Below, in pieces: positions 44,970 to 53,020 of a stretch of DNA of 64,000 nt. The stretch comes from Bacillus cytotoxicus (GTDB lineage Bacteria > Bacillota > Bacilli > Bacillales > Bacillaceae_G), in assembly GCF_023715645.1 (NCBI RefSeq), contig NZ_JAMBOP010000018.1:1-64000 (forward strand). The letters run 5' to 3'. Numbering within the stretch: position 1 is the stretch's first letter; the number at the start of each line of letters is the position of its first letter. The position numbers and the translations under genes are program-made. Under the pieces are notes generated by a model, which was not told where the DNA came from, searched no databases, and worked only from the letters and a program-made list of their open reading frames with translations.

Positions 44970-45362
44970 ATGCTTGAAATAGAATATTTTAAAGGTCGTA
45001 TAGCTTCTACATTTAGTCCAATGGATTTTTTACAAGCCAAAAAATTAAATCCTGATGCTTACATATTAGTTGATGTACGAAATAGAACACAGGAGTTAAA
45101 AAAAGAAATCATAACAGGAGCACTTCAAATTCCGCAGTCTGAATTAGCTAATCGTTTATCAGAGCTACCGAAAGAAAAAACAATCGTTTTATATTGCTGG
45201 GACGTATGGTGTAATACAGCTGCAAAATCCGCATTATTCCTTTTAGAAAATGGATACAATGTGAAAGAGCTTGCTGGAGGTATTGCCGCATGGAAAACAA
45301 TGAATTTACCAATCATACCTTTATGTATTAAAGAAACTAGTGATTTATCATGCGGGTGCTAA
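44970..45362 (+). CDS. Rhodanese-like domain protein
   Basis: A 130-residue single rhodanese domain. 'AYILVDVRNRTQELKKEIIT' and 'GALQIPQSELANRL' lead to the active-site loop 'VLYCWDVWCNTAAKSA', where the first Cys is the likely persulfide-forming residue and a second lies four residues on. The protein ends in 'SCGC', adding two more cysteines. It starts one base after the marR stop. The context suggests sulfur or electrophile stress handling controlled by the upstream MarR protein, which is inference. Confidence 0.85.
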   Translation: MLEIEYFKGRIASTFSPMDFLQAKKLNPDAYILVDVRNRTQELKKEIITGALQIPQSELANRLSELPKEKTIVLYCWDVWCNTAAKSALFLLENGYNVKELAGGIAAWKTMNLPIIPLCIKETSDLSCGC

Positions 45363-45363
45363 T

Positions 45364-45813
45364 ATGCCAATAAACGAGAGTAACTATTGGATCGGTGTCG
45401 CTTCAAGGGATCATGTTTTAAAAGGCATTGAAGGTGGATTCGCCCAGCTTTGTCACGGTAAATCCTCCCCTTTAAAAAGAATGAAATCTGGAGATTGGAT
45501 TATTTATTATTCTTCTAAACATAAATTAAACGAAAAAGCACCATGTCAAATGTTCACAGCTATTGGCAAAGTAATTGATGACCATATTTACGAATTTGAT
45601 ATGGGAAACGGCTTCATTCCTTTTCGCAGAAAAATTACTTTTTATCCATGTAAAGAAGTAAGCATTCACCCTCTCATAGATCAACTATCCTTTATTCAAG
45701 ATAAGAAAAGATGGGGATATCCCTTTAGATATGGACATCTCAAAATATGCAAAGAAGACTTTACGTTAATTGCACGAGAAATGGGGATCAACATCACTGA
45801 TTTCCCCACTTAA
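45364..45813 (+). CDS. EVE-domain protein (UPF0310)
   Basis: A 149-residue protein of PUA-like EVE fold. 'NYWIGVASRDHVLKGIEGGF' and 'KRMKSGDWIIYYSSK' form the ligand pocket strands, with 'TAIGKVIDD' and 'RWGYPFRYGHLKI' after. EVE domains bind modified nucleic-acid bases. The start ATG lies one base past the rhodanese stop, so translation is coupled. It is third in the marR operon. Confidence 0.85.
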   Translation: MPINESNYWIGVASRDHVLKGIEGGFAQLCHGKSSPLKRMKSGDWIIYYSSKHKLNEKAPCQMFTAIGKVIDDHIYEFDMGNGFIPFRRKITFYPCKEVSIHPLIDQLSFIQDKKRWGYPFRYGHLKICKEDFTLIAREMGINITDFPT

Positions 45814-46144
45814 TAAAAATTTAACAGGAACAAACCTTTAACATATTGAAGGCTTGTCCCTTTATCTATAGAGATATTCATTTTCACATATAACACGCAT
45901 TATAAAAATATCCATAAACTTCCATAGGTCATTCTATTTTACAATTTCATACCCTAGATATCATCAATAACTTTTATTTTCCCTCTTCGCTATTTTTCTT
46001 TTTATGAAATAAAAAGGTTATTCTGTCACTGTTTTGTCAATTTACTATAAAAAAAGAATGAATTCATAATAAAAATATCTATTCACCCACTATCAAATTG
46101 TGATATTCTTTTCATTGGAAAAATTACTTATTGGTGGTGCATCC
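45814..46144. other. Leader region of kimA; no riboswitch seen
   Basis: A hairpin GGAACAAACCTT/AAGGCTTGTCC (45827-45859) probably terminates the marR operon. The remaining 280 bases are very AT-rich and should hold the kimA promoter. I looked for the c-di-AMP (ydaO) riboswitch that often precedes kimA and found neither its conserved purine-rich blocks nor a leader terminator. Confidence 0.55.
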
Positions 46145-47968
46145 ATGTTTTCAGTATTCAAACGATTTTTAATTGGTAGACCTCTTAAATCAAATGCATT
46201 AGGTGAACAAAAGTTAAATAAATTAAAGGCATTAGCCATTCTTTCATCTGATGCACTTTCTTCTGTTGCTTATGGAACTGAACAAATCTTAATCGTTCTT
46301 GCAACAATTGGCTCGGTTGCTTTTTGGTATTCTATTCCAATTGCAATTGGCGTTCTCGTTTTGTTAACGGCACTTATCTTATCGTACAGACAGATTATTT
46401 ATTCTTATCCGCATGGCGGGGGAGCTTACATTGTTTCCAAAACGAATTTAGGTATTAATGCTGGACTTGTTGCAGGTGGATCCTTGCTCGTAGACTACAT
46501 TCTTACCGTAGCTGTAAGTGTATCAGCAGGTACAGATGCAATAACATCCGCATTTCCAGCTTTACATCAGTACACTGTTCTGATTGCTGTAATACTTGTT
46601 ATTCTTATTACAATTTTGAACTTAAGAGGAGTAACAGAATCTGCTTCTGTTTTAGCATATCCTGTCTATCTCTTCGTATTAGCACTTATCGTATTAATTG
46701 CTGTTGGAGTATTTAAAATTGCAACTGGACAAGCGCCGGCAACTTTACATACACCTATTGGTACGGTAGCGCCAGGAATTTCATTATTCTTTTTATTAAA
46801 AGCATTCTCATCTGGATGTTCTGCATTAACAGGGGTAGAAGCGATTTCAAATGCAATCCCTAACTTTAAGGCGCCAGCTGCTAAAAATGCTGCGAATACT
46901 TTGGTCATGATGGGAGCAATTCTCGCAATCTTATTTACTGGTATCACCTTTTTAGCATATTGGTACGGTATTGCGCCGAAACACAACGAAACTGTTGTCT
47001 CTCAAATTGCTTCGGATATATTCGGAAGAAATTATGTGTATTACTTTATACAAGGAACAACTGCACTTATTTTAGTGTTAGCTGCTAATACAGGATTCTC
47101 GGCATTCCCATTATTAGCTTTCAACCTGGCATCAGATAAATATATGCCTCGTATGTTTTTAATGCGCGGTGATCGCCTAGGATATTCAAATGGAATTATG
47201 ACTCTAGGAATTGCTTCCATTATTTTAATTATTGCGTTTCACGGAAAAACAGAACAATTAATCCCACTGTACGCAGTTGGTGTGTTCCTTCCTTTCACCT
47301 TGTCACAAACCGGAATGATTATAAAATGGTTGCGTGAAAAACCAGCAGGATGGTTACCGAAATTACTAACAAATTTAGTAGGCGCACTTATTTCATTATC
47401 TGTATTACTTATTTTCTTTATCACAAAGTTTACACACGTATGGTCTGTTGTTATATTCCTGCCAATTATTGTGTATGTCTTTCATTGTATTCATAAACAT
47501 TACGATGCAGTTGGAGAACAACTACGTATCGATCCAAATGAAATCCCTCACAAAATCGAAGAAAACATCGTCATCGTACCTGTTGCAGGAATTACAAAGG
47601 TAGTTGAACAATCGATTAACTATGCTGAGGCCATTGGTCAAACAGTCATCGCTGTATACGTAGCCTTTGATAAAGAAAGTGAAATAAAAATGCAGCAAAA
47701 ATGGAAAGAATGGAAGCCAAATGTTCGTCTCATTACAGTCGTTTCTTCCTATAGAAACTTAATAAGACCTATTACGAAATTAATAACTATCATCCAAGAT
47801 AAAGCGGAAGAGAATCATCATTCAGTTACTGTTCTCATTCCGCAGTTTATCACAAAGAAAAGTTGGCATAACATTTTACACAACCAATCAAGTGTTTTAT
47901 TAAGGATTTATCTTTTATATAAAAAGAATGTTATTGTTTCAACTGTTCCGTATCGATTTAAAAAATAG
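46145..47968 (+). CDS. kimA: Potassium importer KimA
   Basis: A 607-residue APC-superfamily K+/H+ symporter. Twelve membrane helices are followed by a cytoplasmic USP-like domain of about 150 residues ('ENIVIVPVAGITKVVEQSIN'). The sequence follows B. subtilis KimA/YdaO closely: 'KLKALAILSSDALSSVAYGT', 'YPHGGGAYIVSK', 'GGSLLVDYILTVAVSVSAGT' and 'LLKAFSSGCSALTGVEAISN'. KimA is a high-affinity transporter inhibited by c-di-AMP at the C-terminal domain. The start at 46145 (MFSVFKRF) matches the homologue, with GGTGG nine bases upstream. Confidence 0.93.
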   Translation: MFSVFKRFLIGRPLKSNALGEQKLNKLKALAILSSDALSSVAYGTEQILIVLATIGSVAFWYSIPIAIGVLVLLTALILSYRQIIYSYPHGGGAYIVSKTNLGINAGLVAGGSLLVDYILTVAVSVSAGTDAITSAFPALHQYTVLIAVILVILITILNLRGVTESASVLAYPVYLFVLALIVLIAVGVFKIATGQAPATLHTPIGTVAPGISLFFLLKAFSSGCSALTGVEAISNAIPNFKAPAAKNAANTLVMMGAILAILFTGITFLAYWYGIAPKHNETVVSQIASDIFGRNYVYYFIQGTTALILVLAANTGFSAFPLLAFNLASDKYMPRMFLMRGDRLGYSNGIMTLGIASIILIIAFHGKTEQLIPLYAVGVFLPFTLSQTGMIIKWLREKPAGWLPKLLTNLVGALISLSVLLIFFITKFTHVWSVVIFLPIIVYVFHCIHKHYDAVGEQLRIDPNEIPHKIEENIVIVPVAGITKVVEQSINYAEAIGQTVIAVYVAFDKESEIKMQQKWKEWKPNVRLITVVSSYRNLIRPITKLITIIQDKAEENHHSVTVLIPQFITKKSWHNILHNQSSVLLRIYLLYKKNVIVSTVPYRFKK

Positions 47969-48002
47969 AGTTTGAGAATGTTTCAAGTTTCTATTTTTCT
48001 AT

Positions 48003-48047
48003 AAAAACGAGCCCTCTAACTATAAATAAGTTAGGGGGCTCGTTTTT
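48003..48047. terminator. Terminator of kimA
   Basis: Nineteen-base arms AAAAACGAGCCCTCTAACT and AGTTAGGGGGCTCGTTTTT (one mismatch), 35 bases past kimA; symmetrical. Confidence 0.95.
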
Positions 48048-48106
48048 GTTTATTTGATTTTTCTTATTTCTTAATATTCGCATCATATTATTAATATGAT
48101 TACAGA

Positions 48107-48625
48107 CTACTCTCTTTTCACATAATCAGTGTTATCAGAAGTACTTACTTTTTCATCTTCAAGTCTTGTCAGTAGATTATAAGGATTCACTTCCCACGCT
48201 TCGTATGGAGCAAAATTTTTTTGTCTCATGGCATCAAGTGTACGAGATTTCATATGAGGCCGTGTAATATACTGATCAATATTGATTTCATCTAATTTTA
48301 TAAAACGCCCTTCTTTAATTTCATCAGGTTGAATACGTAATTCACCACTAACGTATTCTGCATAAAAGCCTACTGATAAGAGACTTTTTGTCACATTATA
48401 ATAAACGCCAGTAATTCCAATTGGACGTATGATAATTCCTGTCTCTTCAAGGAATTCTCTACTTACAGCTTCACTTAATGATTCGCCTTCTTCAACTTGT
48501 CCCCCTGGAAGTTCCCAAGTATCTGCACGCCAATGTGTTTTGACTAGTAAAACTTCATCATTATTGTTAGTTACATAGGCAAAAACGGAAACTATATGTT
48601 TCGGGTAAGAATGGATCTTATCCAA
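48107..48625 (-). CDS. Nudix hydrolase
   Basis: A 172-residue Nudix protein. The box is complete: 'GGQVEEGESLSEAVSREFLEETGI' fits GX5EX7REUXEEXGU. The N-terminal strand is 'IVSVFAYVTNNNDEVLLVKT'. The substrate cannot be read from motif; the group hydrolyses nucleoside diphosphate derivatives. The TTG start has only a weak ribosome site, so the true start may differ by a few codons. Confidence 0.85.
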   Translation of the reverse strand: MDKIHSYPKHIVSVFAYVTNNNDEVLLVKTHWRADTWELPGGQVEEGESLSEAVSREFLEETGIIIRPIGITGVYYNVTKSLLSVGFYAEYVSGELRIQPDEIKEGRFIKLDEINIDQYITRPHMKSRTLDAMRQKNFAPYEAWEVNPYNLLTRLEDEKVSTSDNTDYVKRE

Positions 48626-48702
48626 TCAAGGCACTTTACTTAGTTTGATTTTCTATATTTATTTTCTACAAAACCAAATGATTACCTCTTAAAGAGGGAG
48701 CG

Positions 48703-48732
48703 TCCCATGTCCATCAAGCGAAGTTAAAATCA
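48703..48732. repeat. Solo IS231/IS4-like terminal sequence
   Basis: GAGCGTCCCATGTCCATCAA and the following GCGAAGTTAA resemble the end of IS231/IS4-family elements (CATGCCCATCAACTTAAG). No transposase is present. It lies about 130 bases beyond the GC-rich hydrolase gene. Recognition rests on memory of the IS231 end. Confidence 0.35.
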
Positions 48733-48798
48733 TACCCTCAAAATAGATGGATATCCATATAAATAATAATATTATAATATATAATTAAAAAATATACA

Positions 48799-48827
48799 CC
48801 AAGCCTATGATTATGCATCCGGCTTGG
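48799..48827 (-). terminator. Terminator of the GC-rich hydrolase gene
   Basis: Stem CCAAGCC/GGCTTGG with a 15-base loop, 33 bases past the stop. It has a GC-rich stem and no strong T-run. Confidence 0.6.
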
Positions 48828-48859
48828 CGTTTTCTTTTAAACAATACCTAATTTCGGTT

Positions 48860-50089
48860 TCAGTCTTCGATTGCTTGGTAGACAGTGGTCCAGAAGTCTT
48901 GGATAAGATGCGATGAGTCCGGAGTGGACATCCCAACCTGGGTGAACAGGATTCCAGTAAACTGTTTATCTGGATCAGCGTAAGCTGCAGTTCCCGTTCC
49001 GCCATCCCAGCCGAACTGACCGATAGACGCGTAGTCTCCAAGATAGGTACGCACCGCCATTCCAAAGCCCCAGCCGCCTTGTATCCCTTGTCCAAACGAC
49101 AAATGGACGTTATTTTTGGCCAAATCGTCTCGGTATACTTGTTGTTCAGGAGTGAGACGATTGGTGGTCATCAACTGGACTGCAGGTCGGGACAGAATCC
49201 GTTTGGTTCCGTGCATCCCTTTGTTCAACAGCATCTGCAAATACGCGTGATAATCATCGACGGTTGCGAGCAGCCCCCCGCCGCCTGCTTGGAATGCTGG
49301 AGGTTTGCTGTAACGCCCGCCTGCACCCTCATCCCACACGATGAACTCACCTGTCTGCGGATCGGGGTTGAAGGCAGGTGGAAGCCGGTCAATCTTGTGC
49401 TCAGGCACGTAGAAGCCCGTGTCCTTCATCCCCAGTGGATCAAGGATGCGTTCGCGCAGAAACGACTCGAATGTCTGACCCGTGCCCCTGGCAACAAGCA
49501 CGCCGAGCACTTCGATACTGATATGATACTGCCACCGCTCTCCGGGCTGGTAACTTAGCGGAAGTGCACCTAGGCGACGCATAAACTCATCTGGATCGGG
49601 CATATCCTGCCCTGGCGTGTCGAATATCCCACTCTCGAAGAACGCATTCATGATCGGAGAACCCATCAACGTAAGATCTACTCCGAGCCCGAATGTGGAG
49701 GTCAACAGGTCCCTTACAGTGATAGGACGCCGTGCTGGGACGGTCTCTTCCAGCGGACCATCAGGCCGTTTCAACACCTGCCGGTCGGCGAGTTCGGGAA
49801 GCCATTTGTCTACTGGGTCGTCTAAATGTAGTTTGCACTCGTCGAGCAGAACCATTACCGGTGAAACTGCGATCGGCTTGCTAGTAGACGCCAATCGAAA
49901 GATCGTGTCCCGACGCATTGGTGCGCCACCATCATGCCTCATTGTTCCAAGCGCTTCAACGTGCGTCTCGCCGTTTCGGCTGACTAAGGCGACGAGCCCA
50001 GGAATCTTTCCAGAATCAACATGCTGCGCCAGTACATTGCGCATTTTGCGCAACCCTGTTTCGGAAAAGCCTTTATTGTTTTGTCCCAT
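48860..50089 (-). CDS. Serine hydrolase, class C beta-lactamase/esterase family
   Basis: A 409-residue protein of the beta-lactamase/transpeptidase fold. The nucleophile motif SxxK is 'RLASTSKPIAVS' (near residue 69), the tyrosine motif is 'QYHISIEVL' (Y-x-x) and the third motif is 'WDGGTGTAAYA' in place of KTG. That set suits EstB-like esterases or D-peptidases more than a true beta-lactamase. It has no signal peptide. It is strikingly richer in G and C, with CTG, CCG, GGC and GCG codons, than everything around it, which points to recent acquisition from a higher-GC genome. AAAGGAGAACAAAATG is a good native-type ribosome site. Confidence 0.88.
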   Translation of the reverse strand: MGQNNKGFSETGLRKMRNVLAQHVDSGKIPGLVALVSRNGETHVEALGTMRHDGGAPMRRDTIFRLASTSKPIAVSPVMVLLDECKLHLDDPVDKWLPELADRQVLKRPDGPLEETVPARRPITVRDLLTSTFGLGVDLTLMGSPIMNAFFESGIFDTPGQDMPDPDEFMRRLGALPLSYQPGERWQYHISIEVLGVLVARGTGQTFESFLRERILDPLGMKDTGFYVPEHKIDRLPPAFNPDPQTGEFIVWDEGAGGRYSKPPAFQAGGGGLLATVDDYHAYLQMLLNKGMHGTKRILSRPAVQLMTTNRLTPEQQVYRDDLAKNNVHLSFGQGIQGGWGFGMAVRTYLGDYASIGQFGWDGGTGTAAYADPDKQFTGILFTQVGMSTPDSSHLIQDFWTTVYQAIED

Positions 50090-50394
50090 TTTGTTCTCCT
50101 TTAGTTTAGATTGGGATTTCTAATACATATCGGCAAACAATTATTAGTTCTTCAAATAAAAAAATTCCCCTTTTTAATAATTTCGACAAAATGTATTTAT
50201 GTATATCCTATACATGTGAAGTTAACATAACGGCTCATTCTCAACAGTAACCAAATCTCAGAAAGCCATTCTTACCGCTATATGCAAGCTTTCATATATC
50301 CTTGTCACAACAACATTTGGTAGTTCAAGCTGTTCTCGTAGCCTGCATGAAATCCTGCATATCCTTATGCTTATATATTCCACGTTTTGTTGGC
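50090..50394. other. Intergenic region with a possible relic
   Basis: The boundary returns to AT-rich DNA at about 50100. On the minus strand, about 50345-50240, 'RLREQLELPNVVVTRIYESL' then 'HIAVRMAF' and a stop reads like real protein, with more in frame after the stop. It has no start and no family that I recognise. It may be a relic carried in with, or cut by, the neighbouring gene. Confidence 0.3.
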
Positions 50395-50415
50395 GAGACC
50401 TCAAAAAGCGGTCTC
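50395..50415 (-). terminator. Short hairpin after the DUF6366 gene
   Basis: GAGACC/GGTCTC with a 9-base loop, two bases past the stop codon. Only six pairs. Confidence 0.5.
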
Positions 50416-50416
50416 C

Positions 50417-50629
50417 TTACTTTAAGAATATTGATACGACCATAAAACCTATTATGATTATAAGAATAAATACCCCTATACCCTTCCAACCCAAACTACC
50501 TAGTAAATCAGCAAAGTTTCCAGTTTCAGCTCTATCAAATGCATCGTTCATATTTCCAGTTGGTTTTTTTAATTCTTCTTGTCTCAGGCTCTCTCTCCTT
50601 CTTTCAGGTGTTTCTTTGTCTTCACTCAT
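50417..50629 (-). CDS. Small membrane protein, DUF6366-like
   Basis: A 70-residue protein with a charged N-terminus ('SEDKETPERRRESLRQEELK'), the conserved 'PTGNMNDAFDRAETGNFADL' and one C-terminal membrane helix ('GWKGIGVFILIIIIGFMVVS'). The ribosome site GGGGGTGG is immediately upstream; of two adjacent ATGs I prefer the second. Function unknown. Confidence 0.75.
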   Translation of the reverse strand: MSEDKETPERRRESLRQEELKKPTGNMNDAFDRAETGNFADLLGSLGWKGIGVFILIIIIGFMVVSIFLK

Positions 50630-50707
50630 CATCCACCCCCATTTTCTATAATTCTAAAATATTCTTTAATCGTCTTTTAAATACATCTTGTCTTAATGGT
50701 TTATATA

Positions 50708-50951
50708 GAATTTTTGTAACTACTCAGTTATACATTTCATTGGAAAGTTTTTTTCATGTTTCAGCATCTAGATTGCTGTTATGAAGATAAAAATGGATAT
50801 ACACCTCGCAACATTTATTTGTTTTAAAACATTGCGCGTGGCAGGAAAAGGCCCTGACCGCTCTAACACGCGGCCAGTTGCTCTCGCCAACCTAAAAAGA
50901 AAGGGGTTTTCTTCCTTTTTTCACAGAGTGACTGAGTAGTTACGAATTTTT
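50708..50951. mobile_element. Second IS66-like MITE with repeat core and 8-bp TSD
   Basis: The element spans 50716-50943 (228 bp). The left end GTAACTACTCAGTTA and the right end (complement of GTAACTACTCAGTCA) match at 14 of 15. The flanks are GAATTTTT on both sides (50708-50715 and 50944-50951). It carries the interspersed-repeat core with 'GCGCGTGGCAGGAAAAGGCC', 'CTGACCGCTCTAACACGCGG' and 'CCAACCTAAAAAGAAAGGGG'. It lacks the hairpin repeat found in the 38641 copy, which explains most of the length difference. Confidence 0.88.
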
Positions 50952-50964
50952 TTTGTATGTTATT

Positions 50965-51017
50965 AAGAGTATGAAAAAAAGCATCTTATTCGATAAGATA
51001 CTTTCTTTCATACTCTT
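50965..51017 (-). terminator. Terminator of the iron permease operon
   Basis: Long imperfect stem: outer AAGAGTATGAAA/TTTCATACTCTT, inner ATCTTAT/ATAAGAT. The right arm overlaps the lipoprotein stop. Confidence 0.88.
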
Positions 51018-51438
51018 ATTTAAGTTTTCCTACTTCAGTTAACACAGTATCTAAACCATCCGCTGCTTTATTTAAAGTTTGTACATCAAGCGGTTTAACC
51101 TTTGCACCTGCTTCGATTGTATGAAGCGGTGTTTCTAGTTTTTCATACAAATCAGCATTCTTTTCTTTTACTGCATCTTCAAACGTTTCCCATGTTTTCT
51201 CTAATTGCTCTGCATTATCTTTTACTTTAGCATTATTATTTGCCTGTAATTGAGCTTTCAAATCACTGACAGTTTGTTTCATACTAGTTGCTCCATCAGC
51301 AATCGAGACTGCTTTTTTCTCAGATGCCTGCTCCGTAGTTTTCTTACTTTCATCTTTCTTTTCTCCTTGCGTTCCGCAAGCTCCTAATGCTAGAGAAGTT
51401 GCTACTATAACTGGTAAAATTAGTTTACGAGATTTCAT
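51016..51438 (-). CDS. Small helical lipoprotein of the iron-uptake operon
   Basis: A 140-residue lipoprotein. The signal peptide ends in the lipobox 'SLALGACGTQ' (Cys near 21). The remainder is a charged linker and helices with acidic faces ('LKAQLQANNNAKVKDNAEQL', 'WETFEDAVKEKNADLYEKLE') like the E-rich helical domain of EfeO/EfeM proteins. It follows the Ftr1-type permease by 14 bases, so it probably helps load iron onto it. It is far smaller than EfeO (about 380 residues) and lacks a cupredoxin domain. Confidence 0.8.
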   Translation of the reverse strand: MKSRKLILPVIVATSLALGACGTQGEKKDESKKTTEQASEKKAVSIADGATSMKQTVSDLKAQLQANNNAKVKDNAEQLEKTWETFEDAVKEKNADLYEKLETPLHTIEAGAKVKPLDVQTLNKAADGLDTVLTEVGKLK

Positions 51439-51452
51439 ATTGTTTCCTCCTA

Positions 51453-52943
51453 TTATGCCTGTTTTTGTAGTTGTTCTATTTTTGTATCCTTCTTCTTATT
51501 TCTCACTGCAAGTATTACTGCAACAACAAGAAGAATTACTTGTGGAATCGTACTTTCCCATGATGGATAAATCGCGAAAAAGTCTATCGTAGGGATTGAA
51601 AGGTGCGTAGCTGGCAATAACTCAGCAAGTTGCAAGCCATGAATACCCATTCCTGTGAATTTAAAACATAAATAAAACATAAGAATACTTGAAACTAAGA
51701 AAAATGGACGCATCGGAATTTTCAAGCCTACCTTTAAAATTAAATACGATAGGATAATAAGTATAACTGCTCCAATTGCAATGCCCATTAACAAACTTGA
51801 TAGTTTAATGGAAGATGCCATACCGATGAAAAAAAGTACAGTTTCTGTTCCTTCACGAAATACCGCAAGGAATGACAAAATCGCTAATGACCATAGACTT
51901 CCCGCATTCAATGCTTTTGTGCTTTGGGTACGAATATACCGTTGCCATTCTGCGATACTAGATTTACTATGAAGCCAATAACTCATGTACATCAGCATCA
52001 CCGCAGCAAATACTCCCGTCCAGCCAGCAATGAGAAAGTTATTACTTCCAAATGCCCCTGCGGAGAAAAGCATATTTACAATCACACCGAGAATGATACT
52101 TACGCCAAGCCCTATTCCAACACCAATCCAAATCCATTTGCTTTTTTCTTCATGTCCAGCCTTTTTCAAAAATCCGAGCAACGCAACAACAACTAATAGC
52201 CCTTCCAATCCTTCTCGCAATAGAATAGTAGTTGCATCTAACATGTTGTAGCTCGTTTTCTCAACAAGCGGTGCTAAGTAATTACGCATGTCTTCAATTG
52301 TTCGTTTAGCCCCTGCTATATCAGGAGAATCGGAAGCAAGCATAGCATACGAAGTAACCATATCACGCTCAGCATCTCCATATATTTGGGAGGACTGCGT
52401 CAGCACTACGCCTTCTACATCCAACCATGAGGAGCGGAATGTTTCAATATCCTTTTTCGCTCCTTGAATATCATGTTTGTCGATTTTGGAAAGCGAATCC
52501 TCTAAAAGAGCAATCAAGCTAGCCACATCCGCTTTTTTTGTATTTCCCTCCTCTTTTTGAATAGATGTAGTAGAGAATTTACCGGCAATAAAGTTATCAT
52601 CTACTTCCTCTAACTTTTGAAGTGCCGTCTCTACTTTTTCTTTATTTGCTGGTTGTTGAGCAAACGCAAATTGCACCTGCCCCATTGCATCTTCAATCTC
52701 GCGATACGCTTGTGAAGATTGTTTTTTAATTCCCTCTTCAATGGAAAGCCACGTGGACCTAAAAGCTTCATATTGTTTGGAAGCTCCATTTATATCTCCT
52801 TCTTGTACAAGCTGAAGTGCTTGTATAACGGATTTATTTGCTTTTCCTAAATCATCTGCCGGTGTTGCAGCAAATCCACGGAATGGTAAACTTATAAAAC
52901 CTAATAACACAATTAGTAAAAAGGTATGTACCTTCCACCTCAT
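51453..52943 (-). CDS. efeU: Ftr1/EfeU-type iron permease with periplasmic-style helical domain
   Basis: A 496-residue iron permease. A signal-like helix (about 5-25) is followed by roughly 210 residues of extracellular helical sequence made of two similar segments ('YEAFRSTWLSIEEGIKKQSS' and 'IETFRSSWLDVEGVVLTQSS'), then seven membrane helices. The iron-binding REGxE motifs are 'LLREGLEGLLVV' and 'VFREGTETVLFF'. GAGGGGTTAGCATG fixes the start. A Fur box and a 20-bp palindrome lie upstream. The helical repeats match in pattern the small lipoprotein encoded next, so both may chelate iron at the cell surface. Confidence 0.9.
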   Translation of the reverse strand: MRWKVHTFLLIVLLGFISLPFRGFAATPADDLGKANKSVIQALQLVQEGDINGASKQYEAFRSTWLSIEEGIKKQSSQAYREIEDAMGQVQFAFAQQPANKEKVETALQKLEEVDDNFIAGKFSTTSIQKEEGNTKKADVASLIALLEDSLSKIDKHDIQGAKKDIETFRSSWLDVEGVVLTQSSQIYGDAERDMVTSYAMLASDSPDIAGAKRTIEDMRNYLAPLVEKTSYNMLDATTILLREGLEGLLVVVALLGFLKKAGHEEKSKWIWIGVGIGLGVSIILGVIVNMLFSAGAFGSNNFLIAGWTGVFAAVMLMYMSYWLHSKSSIAEWQRYIRTQSTKALNAGSLWSLAILSFLAVFREGTETVLFFIGMASSIKLSSLLMGIAIGAVILIILSYLILKVGLKIPMRPFFLVSSILMFYLCFKFTGMGIHGLQLAELLPATHLSIPTIDFFAIYPSWESTIPQVILLVVAVILAVRNKKKDTKIEQLQKQA

Positions 52944-52975
52944 GCTAACCCCTCATTTCTAGATATAAACAATTT

Positions 52976-52995
52976 TTACATTAAATTTAATGTAA
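52976..52995. promoter_or_regulatory. Perfect 20-bp palindrome upstream of efeU
   Basis: TTACATTAAATTTAATGTAA is exactly self-complementary over 20 bases. It lies between the Fur box and the efeU ribosome site, where a second repressor would act. It does not match a Fur or PerR box that I know. Confidence 0.5.
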
Positions 52996-53000
52996 TTAAT

Positions 53001-53020
53001 ATTGAAAATCATTATCATTA
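53001..53020 (-). promoter_or_regulatory. Fur box of the iron permease operon
   Basis: ATTGAAAATCATTATCATTA: read as the 7-1-7 motif TGATAATGATTTTCA on the minus strand it matches the Bacillus Fur consensus with a single substitution in one arm. It implies repression when iron is plentiful. Confidence 0.8.

Noticed and set aside
48860-50089. True class C beta-lactamase (resistance gene)
   Set aside because: There is no export signal, and the third motif is GGTG rather than KTG. It fits the esterase/D-peptidase branch better.
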